A stretch of DNA of 64,000 bases, from the NCBI GenBank assembly GCA_024639405.1, contig JAHEIL010000001.1, positions 1 through 64,000 on the forward strand. Reading direction: 5' to 3'. The notes under the pieces were generated by a model. The model worked only from the letters and a program-made list of their open reading frames with translations. It searched no databases and was not told where the DNA came from. The translations under genes were made by a program, and so were the position numbers. Positions 42,991 through 51,935 of this stretch are shown piece by piece. Every line of letters starts with the position of its first letter. Positions within the stretch are counted from its first letter, which is position 1. The stretch is from Crocinitomicaceae bacterium (lineage in GTDB: Bacteria > Bacteroidota > Bacteroidia > Flavobacteriales_D > Crocinitomicaceae).

Positions 42991-45528
42991 CTATAAGAAT
43001 ACTGGTGGTTGACGAATATCCAATTTAGCAGACTGAAAAATAGAAGATGTGTTTCTAATTGAAAACAAGAAACTTTTATTAAATCCAATTGGTGTTAAAT
43101 TAAACGAAAGTGCCCAACAATGAAGATTTCTAGACAAGGTAAACCGAACATTTGTTATTTCTTGCGAAGTGAAATCATAGTTGGAGACACAAGAAATGTT
43201 CCAGCGTTTTGTAAAACTCATATCAGCAGTTAATGCTAATGTATGAATTGTTCTAAATTCGTCAGGATTAGTTAATGTTTTTGATGTGTTTCTAACAAGT
43301 GAATAAACATGAGAAATAGATGCTTTCCATGGAATATTGAAATTCATTAAAGCTTCAGGGTGCAATGCAAAATAATTGTAATCTGCATTCCATTCGGATG
43401 AACTTACAATTTGTGCAGAGTTTTTTAATTCATCTTGACTCTTTTTAGGAACCAATGTTAAGGTAGTAGTGAAATTCGCATTTAAAAAACGTCCCAAACC
43501 TTGGTTGTTTCCCAATGCATATTTACTAGTTTTAGCACCTGTAGTTGTGTTCCAAGCATAAGGAGAAAAGCTTGAATTGGCAACAAAATTTAACCAAGTT
43601 GCTGGACTAATTCTTAAGTTAATGGTTAAATCAGATAAATTCATAGAGTCTTTTATCAAATCATAATTTCCAGTAATGGATAAGATGTCAATAATGCGTG
43701 TTTTTTTAAATCCTGTAATGGTGTCTTTTTCGGATTTGCGTTTCAATTCAAATGTATTGTTGATACCGAAATTTATCGCTGCAGAATTCTTAGCTGTACT
43801 TGATGAATAGATACTTCGCTCAAAGGGAGAGTACGTAATTAACGATTGATTAGTTCCTGCAAAAGCGCTAATTAATTCATTGACTTGCGGTGTGTATCTA
43901 AACCCAACAGATGGTGTTATTATTTGGCGAAGTAAAGGTTGTTTTTTTCCTATGAATTTGTAATAGCTATAAATTAACGTGGTTAATTGAGCTGAAAAAC
44001 TTAATTCATGTGCCATTCCCATTTTTTGAATGGTATCAATTTTAGTGCTATTCGTTATTGAATTATAAGATTTTGCAATCTGTTGAAAATTGATTTTATT
44101 CCCATAATTAAAAGAGGGTGAAAACTTTAATGTGTTTTTGAAAAAACCTGTTGTTGTTTGAATTGAAACAGTTTGATTGAAACCATTTTGAAATTGATTG
44201 CCAATCTCTTTGAAATAACCATTCGTTAATAGAGAATCTTGAATGTTTGATTTATTTTGACCTTCTACATTATATGTGACACCAATTTTTGAAATTAAAG
44301 ATGACAATCCAGTAGTTTTTGTAAAACTGTTTTTAAATGGGAAAAATCGGGTGACATTTAAATTGAAAACAGGGGCAACAAGCGCAATATTTTTTGTGAT
44401 TGAATTCTGGCGTACAGAAATTTTCATACCTGTTGTAATAGGTTTTCCAGGAAATAAGCGGTTAATGTTGATGTCAGAGAAGAAACTATTGTTGAAATAA
44501 TCTTTATTTAAAGGATCTAAATTGTTTTTCGATTGGTTATCTGAAATAAAGTTAACATTGGATGAAAAATTCCAAAATGGATTTGATTTAGCTTCTTTTG
44601 AATGGGTCCAGCTAATCGTTAATTTATTGGATTTTGTGTCAGTTGGGAAACCAAGTTTAAATTGCTGAAAACCAACATCGAGGGTACCTCTGAAACCGTA
44701 TTTTTTAGCGTAATTCAACACATTTCTTAATCCCCAACTACCTCTTGAATAAAGGTTTGCATAAACAGACGTTTGTAAATAATCATTAATTGGAATGAAG
44801 TATCCTAAGTTTTGAACACCAAATCCATAGGATGAAGTTGGAACAATTTCAGGGAATAATATTCCACTTGTTCGTTTTTTCTGTTGAGGAATCATACTAA
44901 AAGGCAAGCCTAATGGTGTAGGAATGCCAGCCACCCATAAATTCATTGGACCAGTTACAATTCTTTTTTCAGGAATCATAATGGCGCGTGAAAGTTGAAA
45001 ATGATAATGTGGTTCTTCTAAATCACACGTTGTAAATCGACCTTTTATAAAATGAATTTCATCATTTGCTTGGCGTTTAGCCGTACCCATAAACAAATGA
45101 ATTTCATCCTGTTTAATTTTTAATTCTTCTATGTAACCTTTTCTCGTATCGATGTTATAGCGAATGCTGGTAGCATTGATTTCTTCAGTTCCATCTGTGA
45201 ATTTAGGAAATTGTGTTCTAACGCTATCTTTGTCATAAGCATAGCGTGCATAAATTTCACGTTTGTTCAAATCAATTAGAATATAACCTGCTTCCATATT
45301 AATTTGTCCATTGGTGATTTTTGCATTACCATATAAATGAACTTGACGATGTTTTAAATCATTGAATATCGAATCGCGAGCGCTGTAAATTATTTTCTCA
45401 GAAATTGAAGAATCATCAAGGGTTAAGGTGTCTTTAATTAAGTTGTTTTGAGAAAATATGGATCCAGAAAACAACATTATTAACAATGCGACGAAGATAA
45501 TTATTGATATGTCTTGTTTTTTCTTCAA
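42991..45528 (-). CDS. LptD-like outer-membrane LPS-assembly protein
   Basis: 845 residues. Signal peptide 1-26 (SGSIFSQ). An N-terminal OstA/LptA-like beta domain (about 40-180: RQVHLYGNAKITNGQINMEA, GYILIDLNKREIY), followed by a large outer-membrane barrel ending in Leu. Bacteroidota relatives are annotated as putative LPS assembly protein LptD; LptD with LptE inserts lipopolysaccharide at the outer membrane. The start appears to be TTG: the frame upstream reaches a stop without any ATG, and the next ATG is inside the signal peptide. Divergent from the amidase gene, 68 bp apart; yqgE follows. Confidence 0.84.
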   Translation of the reverse strand: MKKKQDISIIIFVALLIMLFSGSIFSQNNLIKDTLTLDDSSISEKIIYSARDSIFNDLKHRQVHLYGNAKITNGQINMEAGYILIDLNKREIYARYAYDKDSVRTQFPKFTDGTEEINATSIRYNIDTRKGYIEELKIKQDEIHLFMGTAKRQANDEIHFIKGRFTTCDLEEPHYHFQLSRAIMIPEKRIVTGPMNLWVAGIPTPLGLPFSMIPQQKKRTSGILFPEIVPTSSYGFGVQNLGYFIPINDYLQTSVYANLYSRGSWGLRNVLNYAKKYGFRGTLDVGFQQFKLGFPTDTKSNKLTISWTHSKEAKSNPFWNFSSNVNFISDNQSKNNLDPLNKDYFNNSFFSDININRLFPGKPITTGMKISVRQNSITKNIALVAPVFNLNVTRFFPFKNSFTKTTGLSSLISKIGVTYNVEGQNKSNIQDSLLTNGYFKEIGNQFQNGFNQTVSIQTTTGFFKNTLKFSPSFNYGNKINFQQIAKSYNSITNSTKIDTIQKMGMAHELSFSAQLTTLIYSYYKFIGKKQPLLRQIITPSVGFRYTPQVNELISAFAGTNQSLITYSPFERSIYSSSTAKNSAAINFGINNTFELKRKSEKDTITGFKKTRIIDILSITGNYDLIKDSMNLSDLTINLRISPATWLNFVANSSFSPYAWNTTTGAKTSKYALGNNQGLGRFLNANFTTTLTLVPKKSQDELKNSAQIVSSSEWNADYNYFALHPEALMNFNIPWKASISHVYSLVRNTSKTLTNPDEFRTIHTLALTADMSFTKRWNISCVSNYDFTSQEITNVRFTLSRNLHCWALSFNLTPIGFNKSFLFSIRNTSSIFQSAKLDIRQPPVFL

Positions 45529-45596
45529 AAATGAACTGTAATTTTGTTTATTGGTATTAAATTAGATTGCAAAACTATTAAATTTACGGCTTAAGA

Positions 45597-46736
45597 ATGG
45601 AAAAAAATACAACATATCTCAGAAAGAGTCTTTTTTTATTTTTTTTAACCTTCTTTTTTATAGGTTTTAGTCGTGCTCAAAAAGCAAATCAAGATACGCA
45701 TACAATTAAAACAGTTGTTATTGACGCTGGTCACGGAGGGAAAGATCCTGGTTGTCATGGTGCTTCTGCAAATGAAAAAAATGTTTGTTTGTCAATGGCT
45801 TTAAAATTAGGTGAAGCAATCAAAAGAAAATTTCCAGAAGTAAAAGTTGTTTACACAAGAGATAAAGATGAATTTGTAGAATTAGATGACCGTGCAATGA
45901 TCGCAAATAAAGCAAAAGCTGATTTATTTATTTGTATCCATGCCAATTCGGCTTCACCTGCTGCTTATGGAACAGAAACATTTGTGTTAGGATTGCATAG
46001 AACAGAATCACAACAAAAAGTAGCCGATCGAGAAAATGCTACAATTTATTTAGAAGATGATAAAGGAGCTAAATACAAAGATTTTGACATGTCACCTGAC
46101 GCTTTGATAGCTCATCAAATCCAATTATCTGTTTTCTTAGATCATTCCATCAAGTTTGCTGATAAATTACAAAAGGAATTTAAAAAAATCGGTCGTTACA
46201 ATCGCGGAGTAAAACAAGCTGGTTTTTTAGTGTTGTATAAAACAACCATGCCAAGTGTATTGATAGAAACAGGTTTCTTAACAAACCCATCAGATGAAGG
46301 TTTTATAGGAAGTACTGATGGGCAAATCGCAATGGCAAATGCCATGTTTACAGCATTTGAAAATTATAAAAAGGAGTTGGAAGGTGTGCAATCAAGACAG
46401 AATCAACAAAAAAATAATACTATAGAAAATCAAGAGGTTATAAAAACCCAAACTTCGACAGATAATTCAGAAGGATTAGTTTATTCTGTTCAAATTGAAA
46501 CTTCTGAATCTTCAATTCCATTTGATCATTCTAAATTCAAAGGTTTAAAAGTTGCTGAATACAAGCAGGATGGATTTTATAAATATACAACTGGGGAATT
46601 TGGTAAAGATTTTAAAGCGGCAAATAATTATAAAAATGAATTGAGAGGGAATGGATTTCAACATGCATTTGTAGTAGCATTTTTAAATGGTGAACGAATA
46701 AGTTTGGAAAAAGCGATGAATTTATCCAATAAATAA
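45597..46736 (+). CDS. N-acetylmuramoyl-L-alanine amidase (AmiC-type) with SPOR-like tail
   Basis: 379 residues. Signal peptide to about residue 28. Amidase_3 domain 37-260: zinc ligands His46 (VVIDAGHGGKDPG), Glu60 and His115 (LFICIHANSASP), and the catalytic Glu in VLIETGFLTNPSDE. After a Gln/Asn-rich linker, the last 75 residues (VYSVQIETSESSIPFDHS ... HAFVVAFLNGERISLEKA) look like a SPOR-type domain that binds denuded glycan at division sites. Probably splits cross-bridges at cell separation. Followed by the MCE gene. Confidence 0.9.
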   Translation: MEKNTTYLRKSLFLFFLTFFFIGFSRAQKANQDTHTIKTVVIDAGHGGKDPGCHGASANEKNVCLSMALKLGEAIKRKFPEVKVVYTRDKDEFVELDDRAMIANKAKADLFICIHANSASPAAYGTETFVLGLHRTESQQKVADRENATIYLEDDKGAKYKDFDMSPDALIAHQIQLSVFLDHSIKFADKLQKEFKKIGRYNRGVKQAGFLVLYKTTMPSVLIETGFLTNPSDEGFIGSTDGQIAMANAMFTAFENYKKELEGVQSRQNQQKNNTIENQEVIKTQTSTDNSEGLVYSVQIETSESSIPFDHSKFKGLKVAEYKQDGFYKYTTGEFGKDFKAANNYKNELRGNGFQHAFVVAFLNGERISLEKAMNLSNK

Positions 46737-46748
46737 TTTAGTTATTAT

Positions 46749-46756
46749 TAATTTTG
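46749..46756 (+). promoter_or_regulatory. Candidate -7 box upstream of the MCE gene
   Basis: TAATTTTG matches TAnnTTTG, 51 bases before the ATG at 46808 and just after the amidase stop. The -33 match is weak. Confidence 0.35.
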
Positions 46757-46807
46757 AAACATCTTACAATTCAACCAACCGAATGTTAAATTGGTGAGGA
46801 ATAAACT

Positions 46808-47845
46808 ATGAAAATAAGTAAAGAATTAAAAACCGGAATTGTTACAATTTTTGCGATTGCTTTAATGGTAACTGGAATTAACTTTCTGAAAGGAAATAGT
46901 TTCTTCGGAGGCGATGATATTTATTATGCTTATTTTCCTAATTCAGGTCAATTGGTTCCTTCGAGCAACGTTACTTTAAATGGAGTTGTTGTAGGGAAAG
47001 TTTTAAAAGTTGAATATGTTCCAAGTCAACCTGCTGAGCGTTGTGTAAAAATTTCTTTCTCAATTCAAAATGATGAAGTAAAAATCCCCAAAGGATCTGT
47101 AATTCAAGTTGGAGCACTTGATTTATTTAGCAAAGGAATGTTAATCGACGTCAGTGCTAATTTAGCGAAAGGGTTTTACAAACCTGGAGATGTAATACCT
47201 GGAGAAATGGCAGTTGATATGTTTGGGCAAGTTAAATCTTTTGCGGACCCTTTGTCTAAAAAAGTTCAAACAGCATTGGTCTCTGTTGATAAAATGGTGA
47301 ATTCTTTGAATGCTTTCTGGGATAAAACAGCTACTTCTGAAATCGAACAAAGTTTTTCAGTTTTAAAACTTACGATCAAACGTTTTGGAAATGTTGCTGT
47401 CAATATTGAAGATTTAGTTCAGGATGAAAAAATTAAATTAGCAAACATATTAACCAATGTCGAGAGTATTTCATTTAATTTAAAAAAGAGTAATGATCAA
47501 ATTGCTGCAATTCTTGGAAATGCAAAAACGATAACTGACGATTTGGTAACAGCTGATTTTAAAAAAGTAATTGGAAATGCCAATGAAACATTAAAGAATT
47601 TGAATCTAATATTGGCAACTGCTGAAAAAGGAGAAGGTACTTTAGGTAAATTATTAAAAGATGAGAAATTGTACAACGAATTGATAACAACTAACAAGGA
47701 TTTACAGAATTTAGTGGTTGATATTCAAATGCATCCTGAGCGTTTTATTCATTTTTCAGTGTTTGGAGCGAAAACAAAAGGTGTTCCTTTGAGTCAACGA
47801 GAAGAATTAAAATTAAGACAACTATTGGACTCTGTTCCAAACTAA
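46808..47845 (+). CDS. MCE/MlaD-family lipid transport protein
   Basis: 345 residues. One N-terminal membrane helix, then the MCE domain (about 37-115: YYAYFPNSGQLVPSSNVTLN, GVVVGKVLKVEYVPSQPAER) and a long helical C-terminal part with heptad-like leucines. MlaD-type proteins form rings that shuttle phospholipids between membranes in an MlaE/MlaF ABC system. No mlaE or mlaF is next to it here, and the next gene is an Fe-S protein. In Bacteroidota mlaE/F are often elsewhere. Confidence 0.88.
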   Translation: MKISKELKTGIVTIFAIALMVTGINFLKGNSFFGGDDIYYAYFPNSGQLVPSSNVTLNGVVVGKVLKVEYVPSQPAERCVKISFSIQNDEVKIPKGSVIQVGALDLFSKGMLIDVSANLAKGFYKPGDVIPGEMAVDMFGQVKSFADPLSKKVQTALVSVDKMVNSLNAFWDKTATSEIEQSFSVLKLTIKRFGNVAVNIEDLVQDEKIKLANILTNVESISFNLKKSNDQIAAILGNAKTITDDLVTADFKKVIGNANETLKNLNLILATAEKGEGTLGKLLKDEKLYNELITTNKDLQNLVVDIQMHPERFIHFSVFGAKTKGVPLSQREELKLRQLLDSVPN

Positions 47846-47855
47846 TTTTATTATA

Positions 47856-49169
47856 ATGGTAGCAAGTGTGATTTTTACTTTATTATTTTTTGGAGGTTTC
47901 GGCTTCTTTTTCATGCAAATACTCAAAATCAGATCTAATATTCTATTAGGTAGAGATTTGGATAGAAGTGGTGACGCTTCAACCAGGTGGAAAACAATGC
48001 TATTAGTTGCATTGGGCCAAAAGAAAATGTTTACAAGACCTATTCCTGCTTTGTTGCACTTGGCTTTGTATGTCGCGTTTATTATTACTCAAATTGAATT
48101 AATTGAAATTATCGTAGATGGTATTTCAGGAAACCATCGTTTTTTCGCTCCAGCTTTAGGATCTTTTTATACGTTTATGATAAGTTTTATTGAAGTGTTA
48201 TCTGTATTGGCTTTAATTGGTACAATTGCTTTTTTAGCTCGAAGAAACTTATTGAAGTTACCGCGTTTAACAATGAAGGAATTAACAGGTTGGCCTAAAA
48301 AAGATGCTAACTTGATTTTAATAATGGAAGTCATTTTGGTTTCTTTTATTTTTACAATGAATGGAGCTGACGAGGCATTACTGAATTTAAAATCAAATCA
48401 ATCAAATGGTTTTTTAATTAGTCAATATGTAGGACCATTATTTTTTGGAGGAATCAAAAATCATGAAACACTTCATGCATTAGAACAAATTGGTTGGTGG
48501 GGACATTTCACGATGGTATTGGTGTTTTTAAATTATTTACCATTTTCCAAACATTTACATATACTTTTTGCATTTCCAAATACGTATTATTCAAATTTAA
48601 ATCCAAAAGGACAATTCACGAATATGGAAGCTGTTACAGCTGAAGTAAAATTAATGATGGATCCAACTGCAGATCCATACGCTCAACCAGTATCTGATGC
48701 TACACCACAACGATTTGGTGCAAAAGACGTGACAGATTTGACTTGGAAAAATTTAATGGATGCATATTCTTGTACTGAATGTGGCCGATGTACATCTTCT
48801 TGTCCAGCAAATACAACTGGGAAATTACTTTCTCCAAGGAAAATTATGATGGATACAAGAGATCGTTTGACAGAAGTTGGAAATGGTATTCGAAAAAATG
48901 GAAAAGATTTTTCAGATGGCAAAAGCCTGCTGGGAGATTATATTTCTGAAGAAGAAATTTGGGCATGTACTTCATGTAATGCATGTGTACAAGAATGCCC
49001 GGTAAACATTGATCCTTTATCTATTATTGTTGATTTAAGAAGGTATTTAGTGATGGAAGAATCAAAAATGCCAACAGAATTAACTGGAATGTTAACCAAT
49101 ATTGAGAACAATGGAGCTCCGTGGCAGTTTTCTCAAAATGACCGTTTAAATTGGGCAAATGAAGACTAA
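47856..49169 (+). CDS. Membrane 4Fe-4S protein, heterodisulfide-reductase-like (HdrD/DsrK N-part)
   Basis: 437 residues. Five or more membrane helices in the first 250 residues, with His residues that could hold heme b (PALLHLALYVAF, EQIGWWGHFTMVLV), as in NarI-like subunits. Then a soluble domain with two cubane ligand sets: CTECGRCTSSCPANT and CTSCNACVQECPVNID. So a membrane electron carrier that passes electrons between quinone and Fe-S centres. The CCG-domain partner is encoded two genes on. It overlaps the HAD gene by 11 bp. Confidence 0.88.
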   Translation: MVASVIFTLLFFGGFGFFFMQILKIRSNILLGRDLDRSGDASTRWKTMLLVALGQKKMFTRPIPALLHLALYVAFIITQIELIEIIVDGISGNHRFFAPALGSFYTFMISFIEVLSVLALIGTIAFLARRNLLKLPRLTMKELTGWPKKDANLILIMEVILVSFIFTMNGADEALLNLKSNQSNGFLISQYVGPLFFGGIKNHETLHALEQIGWWGHFTMVLVFLNYLPFSKHLHILFAFPNTYYSNLNPKGQFTNMEAVTAEVKLMMDPTADPYAQPVSDATPQRFGAKDVTDLTWKNLMDAYSCTECGRCTSSCPANTTGKLLSPRKIMMDTRDRLTEVGNGIRKNGKDFSDGKSLLGDYISEEEIWACTSCNACVQECPVNIDPLSIIVDLRRYLVMEESKMPTELTGMLTNIENNGAPWQFSQNDRLNWANED

Positions 49170-49587
49170 AGACATTAAACTTGTTGAAATAGAAGAAAAC
49201 GGGAATAAAATATCGCCTGTTTTACCAGATCATATTAAAAATTATTTAATTGATATTGATGGTACTATTTGTGACGATATTCCTAATGAAGAACCAGAAA
49301 GAATGGCTACAGCAGCATTGTATCCCGATGCGCTGGTTACTATCAATAAATGGTTTGAAGAAGGGCATATTATCACGTTTTTTACCTCTCGAGTAGAAGA
49401 ACACCGAAGTGTAACAGAGATTTGGTTGAAAGAAAACGGATTTAACTACCATGCTTTATTAATGGGGAAACCAAGAGGTGGAAACTATCATTGGATTGAT
49501 AATCACATTGTTAGAGCAACTCGTTTCGAGGGTAAGTTCACGGATTTAGTGGATAAAACAGTAAGTATTCAAGTATTTGAAAAATAA
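49159..49587 (+). CDS. Small HAD-superfamily phosphatase-like protein
   Basis: 142 residues. HAD motif I is LIDIDGTICDD (nucleophile Asp and DxDGT pattern), motif II T/S in ITFFTSRVEEH, and motif III Lys in LMGKPRGGNYHWIDNH, with the Asp of motif IV. No large cap domain: a capless or minimal HAD. Substrate unknown. It starts inside the end of the membrane Fe-S gene and its stop is 4 bases before the CCG-domain gene, so it is embedded in the electron-transfer operon. Confidence 0.82.
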   Translation: MKTKDIKLVEIEENGNKISPVLPDHIKNYLIDIDGTICDDIPNEEPERMATAALYPDALVTINKWFEEGHIITFFTSRVEEHRSVTEIWLKENGFNYHALLMGKPRGGNYHWIDNHIVRATRFEGKFTDLVDKTVSIQVFEK

Positions 49588-49591
49588 AATT

Positions 49592-50380
49592 ATGGCATTA
49601 CAAGTACCAACAATGGCCGAATTGATGGCTAAAGGAGAAACTCCAGACATACTATTCTGGGTTGGTTGCTCTGGAAGTTTTGATGACCGCGCCAAAAAGA
49701 TCACGAAAGCAATTGTTAAGATTTTAAATCATTGCAATGTTAAATTTGCAGTGTTAGGAGCAGAAGAAAGTTGTACTGGTGATCCTGCTAAAAGAGCTGG
49801 AAATGAATTTACGTTTCAAATGCAAGCCATGATGAACATTCAAGTTTTGAATGGTTACGAAGTAAAAAGAATTGTTACAGGTTGTCCACATTGTTTTAAT
49901 ACGCTTAAAAATGAATATCCTGAATTAGGTGGAACTTACGAGGTGATTCATCACACTCAATTGATTCAAGATTTAATCAATACTGGTAAACTTCAATTAG
50001 AAGGGGGTTCAACATACAAAGGAAAGAAAATTACATTTCATGATCCGTGTTACTTGGGACGCGCAAATGATGTATATGAAGCTCCACGTTCTTTAATTGA
50101 AAAGTTAGATGCTGAATTGGTAGAAATGAAACGATGCAAAACAAACGGATTGTGTTGTGGAGCGGGTGGTGCGCAAATGTTCAAAGAAGCAGAAAAAGGC
50201 AACAAAGAAATCAATGTTGAACGCACCGAAGAAGCTGTTGAAACTTCTGCTGAAATTATTGCTACAGGATGTCCTTTTTGCAATACTATGATGACTGATG
50301 GAGTAAAAACTGTCGAGAAAGAAACAAGTGTTAAAGTATTAGATATAGCAGAATTAATCGCAAATGCAGCAGAACTTTAA
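49592..50380 (+). CDS. CCG-domain Fe-S protein (HdrB-like catalytic part)
   Basis: 262 residues from the ATG at 49592 (a TTG 15 bases upstream is less likely). Two cysteine-rich CCG domains: the first is partly degenerate (VGCSGSFDDR ... EESCTGDPAKRAGNE ... GCPHC), the second complete (HDPCYLGRANDVYEAP ... GLCCGAGGAQM ... GCPFC). This matches the catalytic unit of heterodisulfide-reductase, GlcF, DsrK and related enzymes, which hold an unusual Fe-S cluster. Together with the membrane gene at 47856 it makes the two halves of an HdrD-type enzyme. Substrate not known. Confidence 0.88.
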   Translation: MALQVPTMAELMAKGETPDILFWVGCSGSFDDRAKKITKAIVKILNHCNVKFAVLGAEESCTGDPAKRAGNEFTFQMQAMMNIQVLNGYEVKRIVTGCPHCFNTLKNEYPELGGTYEVIHHTQLIQDLINTGKLQLEGGSTYKGKKITFHDPCYLGRANDVYEAPRSLIEKLDAELVEMKRCKTNGLCCGAGGAQMFKEAEKGNKEINVERTEEAVETSAEIIATGCPFCNTMMTDGVKTVEKETSVKVLDIAELIANAAEL

Positions 50381-50837
50381 CCAATCATTTCCGGGTTTTT
50401 CAGATACAAGTCGCGTTTGGATTTACAGTTCAAATCGTGAAATAGCTGAAAATGAAATTGATTTTATACATCGTAATTTAGAAGAATTTACCCAACAATG
50501 GGCTACTCATGGCAAAGAATTAGTTGCTTCAGCGGCAGTAATTCTAAATAATTTTGTAGTTTTTGTTGTTGATGAAAAACAAGTAAAAGCATCTGGTTGT
50601 TCGATTGATTCTTCTGTAAGATTTATAAAATCTATTGGTTCGGAATTAAAAATTGACTTTTTCAACCGTTTATCTGTTTTAATTGAAAACAACGGAACGC
50701 TTGAACGTATTCACTTTAACGAATTAAAATCGTTTCCTGATTCCATTCTATTTGATACAACACTTCAAAATTTAGGTGATTTCAGAGAAAATTTTGCAAT
50801 TAAATTAAAAGAAAGTAGGCTTTTTAACTTGATTTAA
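50364..50837 (+). CDS. Conserved hypothetical protein behind the Fe-S operon
   Basis: 157 residues, no signal peptide. Starts MQQNFNQSFPGFSDTSRVWI; contains a beta-alpha segment with FVVFVVDEKQVKASGCSIDS. Homologues in Flavobacteriales are sometimes labelled ABC transporter ATPase, but no Walker A or signature motif is present, so I do not accept that. It overlaps the CCG-domain gene by 17 bases, so expressed with it. Its 3' end overlaps the convergent barrel gene by 14 bp. Confidence 0.72.
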   Translation: MQQNFNQSFPGFSDTSRVWIYSSNREIAENEIDFIHRNLEEFTQQWATHGKELVASAAVILNNFVVFVVDEKQVKASGCSIDSSVRFIKSIGSELKIDFFNRLSVLIENNGTLERIHFNELKSFPDSILFDTTLQNLGDFRENFAIKLKESRLFNLI

Positions 50838-51819
50838 TTTTTGATGTTTTCCAATCTTTAAATGTTTTTAACCGAACACCGACAGTAAGATTTACTGAAA
50901 TATAATTTTGATAATAACTCATTTCGTTAAAAGAAACTGATTTATTATCGTATTCTACAGATAGAAACGAAAAATATTGAGGTGTATTATAACCTCCATT
51001 TATTCTAAAATCAAAACGTGGTGCTAAGCCAATAAAAGAACGATTTATTGAAGCTGTATTGAAGTTTTTCAATTGAAATGCTCCTCCAATTCCTATTAAA
51101 AGTGAATATTGCCAATTGTTTTTTCTATTTACATAAGCAAAGCCAGGTATTAATGAAAGCTCTATAGATGAGAAATTATTTGACAGTGTTTTAGTGTTGA
51201 GGGAGTCAATTAATTCTGTTGGAATAATTGAATTGCTTGAATTGTTTAAGTTGAAAATATTAAAAGCTGATTTTGCATATAAAGACATGATTTCTTTGTT
51301 GTAATGACCAATTCTTCCTTTTAATAATTCCATTTTCAGGAATTTATTATGGAAATACCATGTTTTCAATCCTAAATCAACCGTGTTCATTTCAGGTAAT
51401 TTTTGCAATTTATTACTTGACCATTGATCAGAATTTAATACAGCATATCCTTTTGCAGTTGTTAGATCTACTTCAAAATAATTTTTTCTAACAGTGAAAT
51501 TAAATCCTAGGTTAAATTGAGATGTTTTACCATATTCTTTTATAGATAACATATTACCAAAAATAGCAACACTTAATCTACCTGACAACCATTTATAAGT
51601 CCCTCCTAAAGAGAGCATTAAACGAGGATTGTTAATATATGTGATTGATTGTATGTTGTTTTTGAATGCACCAGATATAACAATTGGGGTTGTGTTAAAA
51701 CCTAAATCTTGATAAAAAAGAATTTTTTCTTTGAAAAGAGTATAAGGAAGGCTATCTTTTTGAGCTGTTGTATTGAATAAAACATTCAATAAAATAAAAA
51801 ATAGCACTGTTTTTTTCAA
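50824..51819 (-). CDS. Predicted outer-membrane barrel protein (DUF4421-like)
   Basis: 331 residues. Signal peptide (KTVLFFILLNVLFNTTAQ). The mature part alternates in strands with many Gly/Asn/Tyr residues, for example LSLGGTYKWLSGRLSVAIF and YYQNYISVNLTVGVRL, and looks like DUF4421-type Bacteroidota barrels. The family call is moderate. The start is TTG at 51817-51819: upstream in frame there is no ATG before a stop. No gene directly follows on its strand. Confidence 0.66.
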   Translation of the reverse strand: MKKTVLFFILLNVLFNTTAQKDSLPYTLFKEKILFYQDLGFNTTPIVISGAFKNNIQSITYINNPRLMLSLGGTYKWLSGRLSVAIFGNMLSIKEYGKTSQFNLGFNFTVRKNYFEVDLTTAKGYAVLNSDQWSSNKLQKLPEMNTVDLGLKTWYFHNKFLKMELLKGRIGHYNKEIMSLYAKSAFNIFNLNNSSNSIIPTELIDSLNTKTLSNNFSSIELSLIPGFAYVNRKNNWQYSLLIGIGGAFQLKNFNTASINRSFIGLAPRFDFRINGGYNTPQYFSFLSVEYDNKSVSFNEMSYYQNYISVNLTVGVRLKTFKDWKTSKIKSS

Positions 51820-51923
51820 AATAAAAACAAAATTGATTGTGAATAATCGTTATAAATCTGATTCTTTCAACAAAATTAGTAGAAATTAAGTTTTTACAAT
51901 TCAAAGTTTTATTTTCTTTTCAT

Positions 51924-51931
51924 TAAATTTG
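51924..51931 (+). promoter_or_regulatory. TAnnTTTG box 4 bases before the methyltransferase ATG
   Basis: TAAATTTG is an exact consensus match ending 4 bases before the ATG. If active, the transcript would start at or just inside the coding start, that is, leaderless. No TTTG at the -33 distance, so function is uncertain. Confidence 0.28.
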
Positions 51932-51935
51932 TAAT

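Noticed and set aside
50364-50837. ABC transporter ATPase as a name for this gene
   Set aside because: No Walker A, signature or Walker B motif is seen; the label seems to be a carried-over database error.
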